Assembly: GCA_964532465.1 (NCBI GenBank)
Contig: CAZHHX010000017.1
Location: 1 to 64,000 of the forward strand
Source: JAPLKB01 sp964532465
GTDB taxonomy: Bacteria > Desulfobacterota > Syntrophorhabdia > Syntrophorhabdales > Syntrophorhabdaceae
DNA length: 64,000 bases
Reading direction: 5' to 3'
Shown here: one piece after another, positions 26,684 to 34,672 of the stretch
Layout: the number at the start of each line of letters is the position of its first letter
Position numbering within the stretch: position 1 is the first letter of the stretch
The notes under the pieces: generated by a model
Database searches by the model: none
What the model was told of the DNA's origin: nothing
The model's input: the letters and a program-made list of their open reading frames with translations, nothing else
Made by a program: the position numbers and the translations under genes

Positions 26684-27484
26684 ATGAATACTGAGCAGAA
26701 ATTAAACAACTTAAAAGAGATTATTAAAGGCCTTAATAAGGTTATTGTTGCTTTTTCCGGTGGTGTGGACAGCACATTTCTCCTCAAAGTTTGTGTAGAT
26801 ATTCTCGGCAGGGAGAATGTGATTGCCTTTATGGGATTGTCTCCTTCGTGTTCTCAAGGAGAAATGGAAGAGGCTGTGAGCCTGTCAAAATTTATCGGAG
26901 TTGAGTATGTCAGTGAAGAAACTTCTGAGATGGAAGACAATAATTATATTCAAAACACTACCTCGCGCTGTTATTTCTGCAAGACTCATCTTTTTGATAA
27001 AGCATGGGATATTGCGAGAAGCAGAGGTTTTCTTCACGTAGCAGAAGGATCGAATCTCGATGATCTGGATGACTTCAGACCCGGAAGAAAAGCCTGTATC
27101 GAACAACACATCTTGAGCCCCTTGCTCATGGCTGAGCTTACAAAGAGTGAAATAAGGGAACTGTCAAAAAAATATTCTCTTCCCACGTATGACAAACCTT
27201 CCCTTGCTTGTCTATCATCAAGGATACCTTATGGTATGCCAATCAGCATTGATGTTCTTAAAAGGATAGAGCGTTCTGAGGATTTTATCAGAAGCCTGGG
27301 AGTGCGGCAGGTAAGGGTGAGATACCATGGAAATGTTGCGCGCATTGAGGTCATGGGAGAAGATTTCGATACAATTATAGTCAATAAAAGCGAAATAGTT
27401 GAAGCGCTCAAACAGTATGGGTTTTCTTATATAACGCTTGATTTAAAAGGATACAAAACCGGAAGCATGAACATCGAAATATGA
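26684..27484 (+). CDS. larE: ATP-dependent sacrificial sulfur transferase LarE
   Basis: This 266-residue PP-loop protein has SGGVDST at residues 25-31, RCYFCKTHLF (Cys96, Cys99), EGSNLDDLDDFRPGRKA and PSLACLSSRIPYG. The last contains Cys176, the same number as the sulfur-donating cysteine described in Lactiplantibacillus plantarum LarE. LarE thiolates a nicotinate derivative for the nickel-pincer cofactor of lactate racemase-type enzymes. LarB, LarC and LarA are not in this window. The gene overlaps the transporter gene by 4 bp (ATGA). Confidence 0.9.
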   Translation: MNTEQKLNNLKEIIKGLNKVIVAFSGGVDSTFLLKVCVDILGRENVIAFMGLSPSCSQGEMEEAVSLSKFIGVEYVSEETSEMEDNNYIQNTTSRCYFCKTHLFDKAWDIARSRGFLHVAEGSNLDDLDDFRPGRKACIEQHILSPLLMAELTKSEIRELSKKYSLPTYDKPSLACLSSRIPYGMPISIDVLKRIERSEDFIRSLGVRQVRVRYHGNVARIEVMGEDFDTIIVNKSEIVEALKQYGFSYITLDLKGYKTGSMNIEI

Positions 27485-28695
27485 ATAAAACTATACTATC
27501 CTGGTGTTTATTCGACTTTGCCAATTCAAGCTATTCAGCCGTTATAGCAGCCACAATCTTCCCGGTTTATTATGCAAATATGATTGTCGGCAATGCTGCC
27601 GGCATGGGAGATGTATGGTGGGGAAGGGCAATATCGGTGAGCATGGCTATTGTTGCTGTAACATCCCCTTTTCTCGGGGGCATTGCCGATTACGCAAAGA
27701 TACGAAAAAGGCTGCTATTGTTCCTGACCCTTTTGTGTGTTGCCTCAGTGGCTTCTTTTTCTTTTCTCAGTAAAGGTATGGCCATTGAAGGATTTGTTTT
27801 GATCGTTCTCGCAAATGTGGGGATAGAAGGCGGTCTTGTTTTCTATAACTCTTTTCTGCCTCAAATTGCTGAACCGACTCATCAGGGCAGGCTCTCCGCA
27901 TGGGGTTTTGGAATTGGATATGCCGGTTCAATATTTTCGCTTCTTCTTGCGCTTTTGCTTGTTCGTTATGAGATGATTGATGCTATATGGCTTATGGTAG
28001 CGCTGTTTTTTACTGTATTTTCTTTACCTGCCTTTATTTTTCTTCCTCAAGATCCGAAAACCGGGACAAAGATATTAATTTCAGCTATAGATGGCTTTCG
28101 TCATACCTGGGGACAATTAAAAAAGATGTGGTTGAATAAAGATCAAAGAAGATTTCTGATAGCTTATCTCATATATGAAGACGGGGTAAATACTGTTATA
28201 GTTTTCTCAAGCATTTTTGCGGCAACCACCCTGGGTTTTAAATCCGAAGAATTGATTTATATGTACCTTATTGTTCAGGCCACGGCACTTGCCGGTGTTT
28301 TTTTGATGGCCAAATACATTGACTACCGGGGCCCCAAAAAGGTAATCCTGCTTTCCCTGATTTTATGGATTGTCATATCGATTGCAATATTTTTTGTTCA
28401 TGGAAAATTGCTGTTCTCAATAATCGCTTCCTTTGCAGGGTTCGGGCTGGGCACGGTTCAGGCTGCAACAAGGGCTTTTTACACACAGTTTGTGCTACCC
28501 GGCAAGGAATCAGAGTTTTTCGGTGTTTACAGTCTTGTGGGCAAAACCTCTGCAATAATGGGCCCCCTTGTTTTCGGGTATCTTTCTTCCACATTAGGGA
28601 GTCAGCGTCCAGCCGTTCTTTCAATAGTCCTGTTTTTCGTTCTTGGTTTCCTTATAATAAGAACCGTTAGAGGTGGCCAGCCGAATGTTTCTTGA
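27481..28695 (+). CDS. MFS transporter, UMF1/Atg22-like family
   Basis: This 404-residue protein has about 12 hydrophobic segments. The family-typical N terminus is SWCLFDFANSSYSAVIAATIF, with the MFS loop FLGGIADYAKIRKR after the second helix pair. Members resemble yeast Atg22 effluxers. Substrates in bacteria are mostly unknown. Translational coupling to larE through the ATGA overlap suggests, without proof, a link to cofactor or amino/hydroxy-acid handling. Confidence 0.85.
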   Translation: MNKTILSWCLFDFANSSYSAVIAATIFPVYYANMIVGNAAGMGDVWWGRAISVSMAIVAVTSPFLGGIADYAKIRKRLLLFLTLLCVASVASFSFLSKGMAIEGFVLIVLANVGIEGGLVFYNSFLPQIAEPTHQGRLSAWGFGIGYAGSIFSLLLALLLVRYEMIDAIWLMVALFFTVFSLPAFIFLPQDPKTGTKILISAIDGFRHTWGQLKKMWLNKDQRRFLIAYLIYEDGVNTVIVFSSIFAATTLGFKSEELIYMYLIVQATALAGVFLMAKYIDYRGPKKVILLSLILWIVISIAIFFVHGKLLFSIIASFAGFGLGTVQAATRAFYTQFVLPGKESEFFGVYSLVGKTSAIMGPLVFGYLSSTLGSQRPAVLSIVLFFVLGFLIIRTVRGGQPNVS

Positions 28696-28794
28696 AAATT
28701 CAACAATCAATGGATATACTAAAAATAGCAGCCGGAACATAGAGAGACCGGAAGAAAATTCCCGGTTTGCCTATCAATAAAAAGGGGGAAACAA

Positions 28795-29136
28795 ATGGCT
28801 CTGATTGATGAACTGAAAAAAAAGACTGAAGAAGGATTAAAGACACTAAAGGAAACAGCACAGGATTTAGCTTTTAATGTTGAAAAACAGGCAAAAATCG
28901 GTAAAAAAAAATATGTTGATATTACAAAACTTCAAAGGAATATTCAAAAACTGTATGCAGAGATAGGCCAACATGTTTATAATGAACTTTCCATTGGAAA
29001 AACGTTGAGTAAAGACGACATTTATCTGAAAGAAAAGATAAACTCTATTACAAGATTGAACTTAGAGATAAGGGATATTGAAGATGAAATAGATGAAATA
29101 CAGAAAAACATGCCGCCAAAAAACGATGATCAATAG
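28795..29136 (+). CDS. Small coiled-coil protein, unknown function
   Basis: This 113-residue, lysine- and glutamate-rich protein is mostly helical. It has an N-terminal amphipathic stretch (MALIDELKKKTEEGLKTL) and a C-terminal coiled coil (LNLEIRDIEDEIDEIQKNM). It carries no signal peptide or metal motif. The pattern is reminiscent of phage-shock/stress-associated small coiled-coil proteins, but no family can be assigned. The ribosome site aaagggggaa supports the start. Confidence 0.65.
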   Translation: MALIDELKKKTEEGLKTLKETAQDLAFNVEKQAKIGKKKYVDITKLQRNIQKLYAEIGQHVYNELSIGKTLSKDDIYLKEKINSITRLNLEIRDIEDEIDEIQKNMPPKNDDQ

Positions 29137-29697
29137 GTTTTTCGCGGTTTGTTCTATGAAGAAATTGTTTTCATCCAGACACCAGCATGACTGTTGCAGA
29201 TTCAGGCAACATTTCAGATTTGCATCTCACGCATATCACGGGCTACCCCGGTTTGATCCTGCCTTCTGCATAGTAGAATTATCGGAAAAAAATCAATTAT
29301 ATTTATGAAAAAAATAGTATTGAATTTTAATAAATCTCATATCAAGTTTTTTAAAAAATATTGTTAACCGTAAATATATACCTGTTTTGCGCTTACACGC
29401 AGCGAGTTCATCAATATTTATTTAGTTCACGTCCGGAAAGGGTACTTTCCCGCCCAAACGGTGTCGATCTACGGCTTTATTTGTGCGGCTTACATGTTGT
29501 ATACCTCCGCTCAAACCCTTGATGGCCCTTCGGTCTCTGCTTCGGGGTGAACAATTTCCTTGCCTGAACAAAAAATACCTCCTTTCCGGTTCGGGAACCA
29601 ATAGTTTCTCATCCAGAAACTCCGGATGAGAAACTATTTAATTAATATCTGATTTGTCCGAAAATATTTATAGAATCATGGGATGAAAAAACCTAGC
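29137..29697. other. 560-bp region without a recognised gene
   Basis: No reading frame with a ribosome site is seen. The centre (about 29425-29600) is clearly less AT-rich than its surroundings and contains a short hairpin GGAAAG-ggta-CTTTCC at 29435-29450. On the minus strand there are two ggaggt-like sites but no open frame of useful length. It may be a decayed gene or an RNA; I cannot identify it. Confidence 0.4.
29600..29638. repeat. 15-bp perfect inverted repeat
   Basis: AATAGTTTCTCATCC (29600-29614) and its exact complement (29624-29638) surround a 9-nt loop. It is about 60 bp before the promoter of the PEP-CTERM gene. It could be a terminator lacking a clean T-tract or an operator. 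Confidence 0.55.
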
Positions 29698-29726
29698 TTG
29701 ACAAATGTATTACAATGTAGTATATT
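29698..29726 (+). promoter_or_regulatory. Sigma-70 promoter of the PEP-CTERM gene
   Basis: TTGACA (29698-29703), exactly 17 bp, then TATATT (29721-29726). Transcription would start about 12 bases before the ATG at 29745, giving a very short leader that holds only the GGAG ribosome site. Confidence 0.75.
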
Positions 29727-29744
29727 AAAAAGTGGAGTTCTTTA

Positions 29745-30479
29745 ATGAGTATGTATAAAATGACAAGTAAAAATATTATATTTAACTTATTAGTAATAGT
29801 TTTCTTTGCTTTTATTACTTTTTGCCCGGTAATAAGCTATGCTGATACATTTACCGGAGATACCTCGAGAAGCTCTGAAAGGCTTGGTGATTTTATCGCT
29901 GAATTTTCATACAGGTTTTTCTCGCCAACAAGTGCGGAACTGGATGTTAATTTAAAAAACACAAGCCCTTCAGGTAATGGCGGTTTTTTAACAGGGTTTG
30001 TTTTTAATAATCCGAATAACTTTATTACAAAAGTGAGCCTGTCTGGTTCAAACTCGTTTTTTGAACTCCTTGGTGGAAAAAGCTTTAAAGACACTATAAG
30101 CGCATCGCCATTTGGCAAATATGATGTTGGTGCAGCTTTAGGAGGAGACTTTCTGGGTGGCGGCAACCCAACCAAGGGAATCGGTGTTGGTGGAAATGCA
30201 AACTTTGCTTTTACTCTAACAGGAAAGAATATGGATCAACTGAATACGGGCAGTTTTATGCAGGCAAAATCAGACGAAGGTGAATTTTTTGTTACCCGTT
30301 TTAAAGGCTTCATGGATGGAGGCAGCGACAAGGTGCCTGGAAACGCTGTAGCGGTTCCTGAGCCGAGTGTTATTTTTCTGCTTCTTTCCGGTTTGGCAGG
30401 TCTTGTGATATACAGGAAGAAACTGAGGAATCAAAAACTTTCTGCCGTAAAATTCCGCATCCTTCAGGCTATGAAATAA
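29745..30479 (+). CDS. PEP-CTERM sorting-signal surface protein
   Basis: This 244-residue exported protein has a signal peptide (NIIFNLLVIVFFAFITFCPVISYA). A Gly/Asn/Phe-rich passenger follows, then the exosortase sorting signal VPEPSVIFLLLSGLAGLVIY with the basic cluster RKKLRN. About 15 further residues (QKLSAVKFRILQAMK) follow the basic cluster, which is longer than usual. Such proteins are cut and anchored by an exosortase (EpsH), which is not in this window. The passenger function is unknown. Confidence 0.83.
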   Translation: MSMYKMTSKNIIFNLLVIVFFAFITFCPVISYADTFTGDTSRSSERLGDFIAEFSYRFFSPTSAELDVNLKNTSPSGNGGFLTGFVFNNPNNFITKVSLSGSNSFFELLGGKSFKDTISASPFGKYDVGAALGGDFLGGGNPTKGIGVGGNANFAFTLTGKNMDQLNTGSFMQAKSDEGEFFVTRFKGFMDGGSDKVPGNAVAVPEPSVIFLLLSGLAGLVIYRKKLRNQKLSAVKFRILQAMK

Positions 30480-31039
30480 ACAATGCAAAAATCTTATTAA
30501 TGTTATTACAGATTAATTAATCAGACAGTTCTGAAGTGTTTGACAAAATATAAATATCAATATCAACAAAATTCGCTCCAAATATTTGTTTCATCTGCAT
30601 CGCGCGAATCTTCACTGGTACGAAAATATATACTAATACTTTTTCTCATATAAATCCCCTGCATTTAATATCCAGCCTTTTTTATTGATATTTTAATTGC
30701 ATGCTGTAATAAAAAGCAATACAATGTATTACATTGCCGCGCTCAATTTATCAATAACTATATCAGGATAAATCTGTTCTCCCCATTTTATGAGCATACA
30801 GCGGTATGGTTTTTTATTGTCATCCACAGGCAATCTATATCAGGCGGACATTATGTATCAGTTTCCGCGTCTTCTGTGCAGCATTTTTTATGTTTTCGGA
30901 TTTTATTACCCAGAATGGCAGAGCTCTTGATCTTCTTATGTGATGTTATGGTTGGAGAAGGGGTTGCATCTGTAACCATCCGATATGTTGATACTATGAG
31001 GAGAGAACAAAATAACACTGACATCCGAGGATAATTCTA
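30480..31039. other. 560-bp AT-rich region without a gene
   Basis: I find no convincing reading frame, repeat or RNA here. Several short T-tracts and AT-rich palindromic stretches lie after the PEP-CTERM gene but none makes a clear terminator. Confidence 0.4.
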
Positions 31040-31068
31040 TTGACATACCCGGTGTAAATTAGTAAAAT
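31040..31068 (+). promoter_or_regulatory. Sigma-70 promoter of rpmB
   Basis: TTGACA (31040-31045), exactly 17 bp, then TAAAAT (31063-31068), about 34 bp before the rpmB start codon. Confidence 0.75.
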
Positions 31069-31101
31069 CCTTAACCTTAAGCAACATGAATTGGAGGAAC
31101 G

Positions 31102-31293
31102 ATGGCGCGTGTATGTGATTTATGTGGAAAGGGCAAACAAATTGGCTTCAACGTAAGCCATGCCAACAATAAGACGAAAAAACAATGGCTTCCGAATTTA
31201 CAGTCTATAAAAATTGTGAAAGACGGGGCAACAAAGAAAGTAAAAGCCTGTACAAGATGTATTAAGAAAGGAAACTTCCAGAAAGCGGCATAA
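31102..31293 (+). CDS. rpmB: 50S ribosomal protein L28, zinc-binding (C+) form
   Basis: This 63-residue protein shows the L28 pattern (GKGKQIGFNVSHANNKTKKQW and LQSIKIV). Four cysteines in two CxxC pairs (Cys5, Cys8, Cys50, Cys53) mark the zinc-ribbon paralogue type. TTGGAGG precedes the ATG. It stands alone between its own promoter and terminator. Organisms with a C+ form sometimes also carry a Cys-free copy used under zinc limitation; none is seen here. Confidence 0.95.
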   Translation: MARVCDLCGKGKQIGFNVSHANNKTKKQWLPNLQSIKIVKDGATKKVKACTRCIKKGNFQKAA

Positions 31294-31332
31294 TTTCAAG
31301 TTGCCTTCATAGCGAACAAAGCTTTATATGAT

Positions 31333-31366
31333 ACCCTGCTGCGAGCACAGCAGGGTTATTTGTTTT
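31333..31366. terminator. Terminator between convergent rpmB and rel
   Basis: ACCCTGCTG and CAGCAGGGT form a perfect 9-bp stem with a 6-nt loop, followed on the plus strand by tatttgttttt. It ends rpmB and lies directly at the 3' end of the convergent rel gene. Confidence 0.85.
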
Positions 31367-33505
31367 TCATGCAGAACTCCGCATTCTTTCCACATCTCTT
31401 ACCCCTTTAATCTTTTGAATTGATTTCATTATTTTTTGAAGCTGCGGCATATTTCCGATTTCTATCTCGAAGATGCCTGCCGCTGATCTATCAGGGTAAG
31501 TCATAGCGCTGGCGCTGAGGATATTTACCTTGTTTGCTGACATAACTGCACTGATATCTGAAATAAGGCCCTTTCTGTCGTCCCCGGATATTTTCAGTTT
31601 TACCGGATATGTAAAGTTTTTGTTTAATTCCCATGAAACTTCAACCTTTCTCTGCTCATCATATACGTGAGTGTTTGAGCAATCTTCCGTGTGTACGGTT
31701 ATCCCTCTGCCGCGGGTAATAAAACCGAAGATTTTGTCTCCAGGTATAGGGTTGCAGCATTTTGCAAATCTTACAACCATCCCGTCATCAATGCCTTTAA
31801 CCTTAATTGAAGTGTCCTTGGGTCGTTTTATAGAGCCTATCAACTGTTTTAACTTGCCGGGTTTTTCGGTTTCAGGGATAAGTTTGCTGAGAACCTGCAA
31901 GGGAGTGTGCAAGCCATAGCCAACGCTTGCGAAAAAATCGTCCAGTGTTTCAAAGCCAAAATCCTTGGCGCTGTTCAAAAGATCACCTGTTTTCAACACC
32001 TTGGAAAAGCTCACATCGTGTTTAGACAATTCCTTTTCTATCAGGACTTTACCGAGTTCTATGCTTTGGTCCCTCTGCTCAGTTTTAATCCACTGCCGTA
32101 TCTTGGTTTTTGCCCTTGAAGTTTTTACAAAGCCAAGCCAGTCTTTACTTGGCTTATGGGTTGGATTAGAAAGGATTTCAACTGTATCACCGCTTTTTAA
32201 GGCATATCGTAACGGGACAAGTTTGCCGTTTATTTTTGCTCCGATGCATTTATTTCCAAGTTCTGTATGTATGGCATAGGCAAAATCTACCGGTGTTGCG
32301 TCTTTCGGAAGTTCCCTTACCTCTCCTCTTGGGGTGAATATATAAATTTCGTCTGGAAAAAGATCTATCTTGAAAATTTCCATGAATTCTTTATTGCTTT
32401 TTAACTCCTGCTGCGATTCGATTATTCTTCTGAGCCAGGCAAAGACTTTGTCTTCTTTCGGGTCAAAAACCCTGCCTTCTTTGTATTTCCAGTGTGCTGC
32501 AATGCCCTCCTCTGCAAGGCGGTGCATCTCATGGGTTCTTATCTGGATTTCTATCTTTTCACCGTGAGGGCCTATTACTTTTGTGTGGAGTGACTGGTAC
32601 ATATTTGCCTTGGGTATACCGATAAAATCACTGAACTTACCCGGTATCGGTTTAAAGAAGGCATGAATTAAACCGAGGGCAAGGTAACACTCCCTGACGC
32701 TGTCAACGGTAACCCTGAAAGCGATCAGATCGTAAATATTGTCCAACTCCAGCTTTTCCAGTTGCATTTTCCTGTATATGCTGTATAACCGTTTTGCCCT
32801 GCCTGATATTTCAGCATGTATTTTATGCTGGTCAAATTTTTCCTTCAGCAGTTCTATTACATCGTGAATATAAGCATCTCTCTCCTTTTTCTTTTTTGAG
32901 AGTTTATCCGATATATTTTTGTATTCTAAGGCATAAAGATATTTGAAGGCTTCATCTTCAAGCTCTCCCTTTATCCATTCTATCCCAAGGCGGTGAGCAA
33001 GGGGGCTGTAGATTTCAAGAGTTTCTCTGGCAATTATAACCTGTTTTTCAGAGGGGAGAAAATTTAAAGTCTGCATATTATGGTATCTGTCAGCCAATTT
33101 TATCAGTATTACCCGGATGTCCTTGCTCATTGCAAGAATCATCTTCCGTAAATTCTCAACTCTTGAATCTTCCGATGTTTTGAGCCGAATCTGGCTGATT
33201 TTTGTTACGCCGTCTACAAGCTCTGCAACTTCCTGCCCGAAATGTCCCTCAATATCTTCTTTGCTTACATAGGAGTCTTCGATGGTGTCATGGAGTAGCC
33301 CGGAAACCACACTTGGTACGTCGAGATTCATTTTTGTTAATGTATGCGCTACTGCAAGGGGGTGTATAAGATAGGGTTCTCCGGATAACCTGGTTTGGCC
33401 TTTATGCGCCTGTGCGGAGAAAACATATGCCTTGTCTAATATTTTTACGTCCGCTTCCGGATTGTATTTCAGTATTTCTTCTATAATATCGTTAAATCTG
33501 ACCAT
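31367..33505 (-). CDS. rel: Bifunctional (p)ppGpp synthetase/hydrolase, Rel/SpoT family
   Basis: About 712 residues. The ATG at 33505 (MVRFNDIIEEIL) matches family N termini; the frame is open to 33574 but that part lies inside the cyclase gene. Order: HD hydrolase (GLLHDTIED, His72/Asp73), synthetase (DLIAFRVTVDSV, ANMYQSLHTKV), TGS (IFTPRGEVRELPKDATPVDFAYAIH as span), zinc-finger region (RFAKCCNPIPGD) and ACT (C-terminal 80). Near residue 288 the segment usually reading RFKD (bifunctional) or EFDD (RelA) reads KFSD, a non-canonical version. The HD motifs suggest hydrolysis is retained. The start overlaps the cyclase stop by 14 bp, so the two are translationally coupled. Confidence 0.93.
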   Translation of the reverse strand: MVRFNDIIEEILKYNPEADVKILDKAYVFSAQAHKGQTRLSGEPYLIHPLAVAHTLTKMNLDVPSVVSGLLHDTIEDSYVSKEDIEGHFGQEVAELVDGVTKISQIRLKTSEDSRVENLRKMILAMSKDIRVILIKLADRYHNMQTLNFLPSEKQVIIARETLEIYSPLAHRLGIEWIKGELEDEAFKYLYALEYKNISDKLSKKKKERDAYIHDVIELLKEKFDQHKIHAEISGRAKRLYSIYRKMQLEKLELDNIYDLIAFRVTVDSVRECYLALGLIHAFFKPIPGKFSDFIGIPKANMYQSLHTKVIGPHGEKIEIQIRTHEMHRLAEEGIAAHWKYKEGRVFDPKEDKVFAWLRRIIESQQELKSNKEFMEIFKIDLFPDEIYIFTPRGEVRELPKDATPVDFAYAIHTELGNKCIGAKINGKLVPLRYALKSGDTVEILSNPTHKPSKDWLGFVKTSRAKTKIRQWIKTEQRDQSIELGKVLIEKELSKHDVSFSKVLKTGDLLNSAKDFGFETLDDFFASVGYGLHTPLQVLSKLIPETEKPGKLKQLIGSIKRPKDTSIKVKGIDDGMVVRFAKCCNPIPGDKIFGFITRGRGITVHTEDCSNTHVYDEQRKVEVSWELNKNFTYPVKLKISGDDRKGLISDISAVMSANKVNILSASAMTYPDRSAAGIFEIEIGNMPQLQKIMKSIQKIKGVRDVERMRSSA

Positions 33506-34475
33506 TTCCGGTCCATTTATAGTATACGGTAGGCATATAATGTGTGGTGATTGCAAGGGAACCAATTTTTTCAAATGGCAATGCGCGGTCTAATTTTGCT
33601 TTCGTTTCTTCTGAGATGATTATTTCACCCGGTGCTGCAAGCTTCTGAAGTCTGGCAGCTATATTAACCGGCATACCGAGGGCAGTATATTCTCTTTTAT
33701 TAATTGAACCGAGCATGCCCGTAACAACGTAGCCTGTGCTTATTCCTATGCCCATGCGAAATCCATATTCCTGCCCTTTCATCCTTTTTATCATTTCAAC
33801 TGCGCACTTTACCGCGTTTTCTTCATGTTTATCATGGTATACAGGTGCTCCAAACAAAGCCATGATACTGTCACCGATATATTTATCAACGGTTCCTTTG
33901 TGCTGCATTACCGTTTCACTCATAGGCTGGAAATAATATCTGTTAAGCAAAGAAGCGAGTTCATCCGGTGGTATTTTGGATGAAAGCTGTGTAAAACCTC
34001 TTATGTCTGAAAAAAGGATAGTTAAATGGGAGACTTTTGGTTCAAGGTGCGCGGGCTCGTCAATGAGTTCATTGAATATGTCGGGCGAAATAAATTGCCT
34101 CATCCTTCTTTTTATATAATATTCCTTTACTTTCCATTTGATTTCTTTATTCTCAAAAGGTTTTGTAATAAACCCGTCTATGCCGTTTTCTATCGCTTTC
34201 ATTGACGATTCAAGCGTACCGTAGCCTGTAAGTATTATCTTTGTAAGACCCTGATGCAGTTTATTCATTTCTTCGATTGTTCTTATGCCGTCCATACCCG
34301 GCATGATGAGGTCGCAGATAACAATATCGAAATTATGCGGGTCTTGCCCGACCATCGCCAATGCTTCTTCCCCGTTTGTCGCTGATTGGACTGAATAGCC
34401 GTCTTCTCTGAGGACCCTTGTAAGCGATCTCCGTATGCCTTCCTCGTCGTCTACGATAAGGATTCCCAAGTGCAT
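33492..34475 (-). CDS. Response regulator with class III adenylate/guanylate cyclase output
   Basis: This 327-residue protein starts with a receiver domain (ILIVDDEEGIRR; phosphoacceptor Asp55 in IVICDLIMPGMDG). A class III nucleotidyl cyclase domain follows from about residue 145. Metal-binding sites are ILFSDIRGFTQLS and KYIGDSIMALFGAP. The substrate-selecting segment reads YTALGMPVNIAARL, where the usual aspartate after Gly is replaced by Met, so ATP versus GTP preference is unclear. No sensor kinase is adjacent. Its stop codon overlaps the start of rel, which suggests coordinated production of a cyclic nucleotide and (p)ppGpp control. Confidence 0.88.
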   Translation of the reverse strand: MHLGILIVDDEEGIRRSLTRVLREDGYSVQSATNGEEALAMVGQDPHNFDIVICDLIMPGMDGIRTIEEMNKLHQGLTKIILTGYGTLESSMKAIENGIDGFITKPFENKEIKWKVKEYYIKRRMRQFISPDIFNELIDEPAHLEPKVSHLTILFSDIRGFTQLSSKIPPDELASLLNRYYFQPMSETVMQHKGTVDKYIGDSIMALFGAPVYHDKHEENAVKCAVEMIKRMKGQEYGFRMGIGISTGYVVTGMLGSINKREYTALGMPVNIAARLQKLAAPGEIIISEETKAKLDRALPFEKIGSLAITTHYMPTVYYKWTGNGQI

Positions 34476-34672
34476 GCTATATTGACCCCATTTTTTTTAT
34501 AATATCGTAATGAGGGAAAAATGACAAGAGGTAAATATGGACAAGTGTTATTAAAGTATTGTGAAATTGAGCACGTAGCTTATTTCTATGGAAATTATTG
34601 CTCTCCATCAGCGCGATACGCCTCAGACATTTATGCCTTTCATTTCCCTCCGGTTTTGGATATTATAAAACC

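Noticed and set aside
33505..33574. Longer N terminus of Rel
   Set aside because: The extra 23 residues come from out-of-frame cyclase sequence. Family proteins begin at MVRFNDI.
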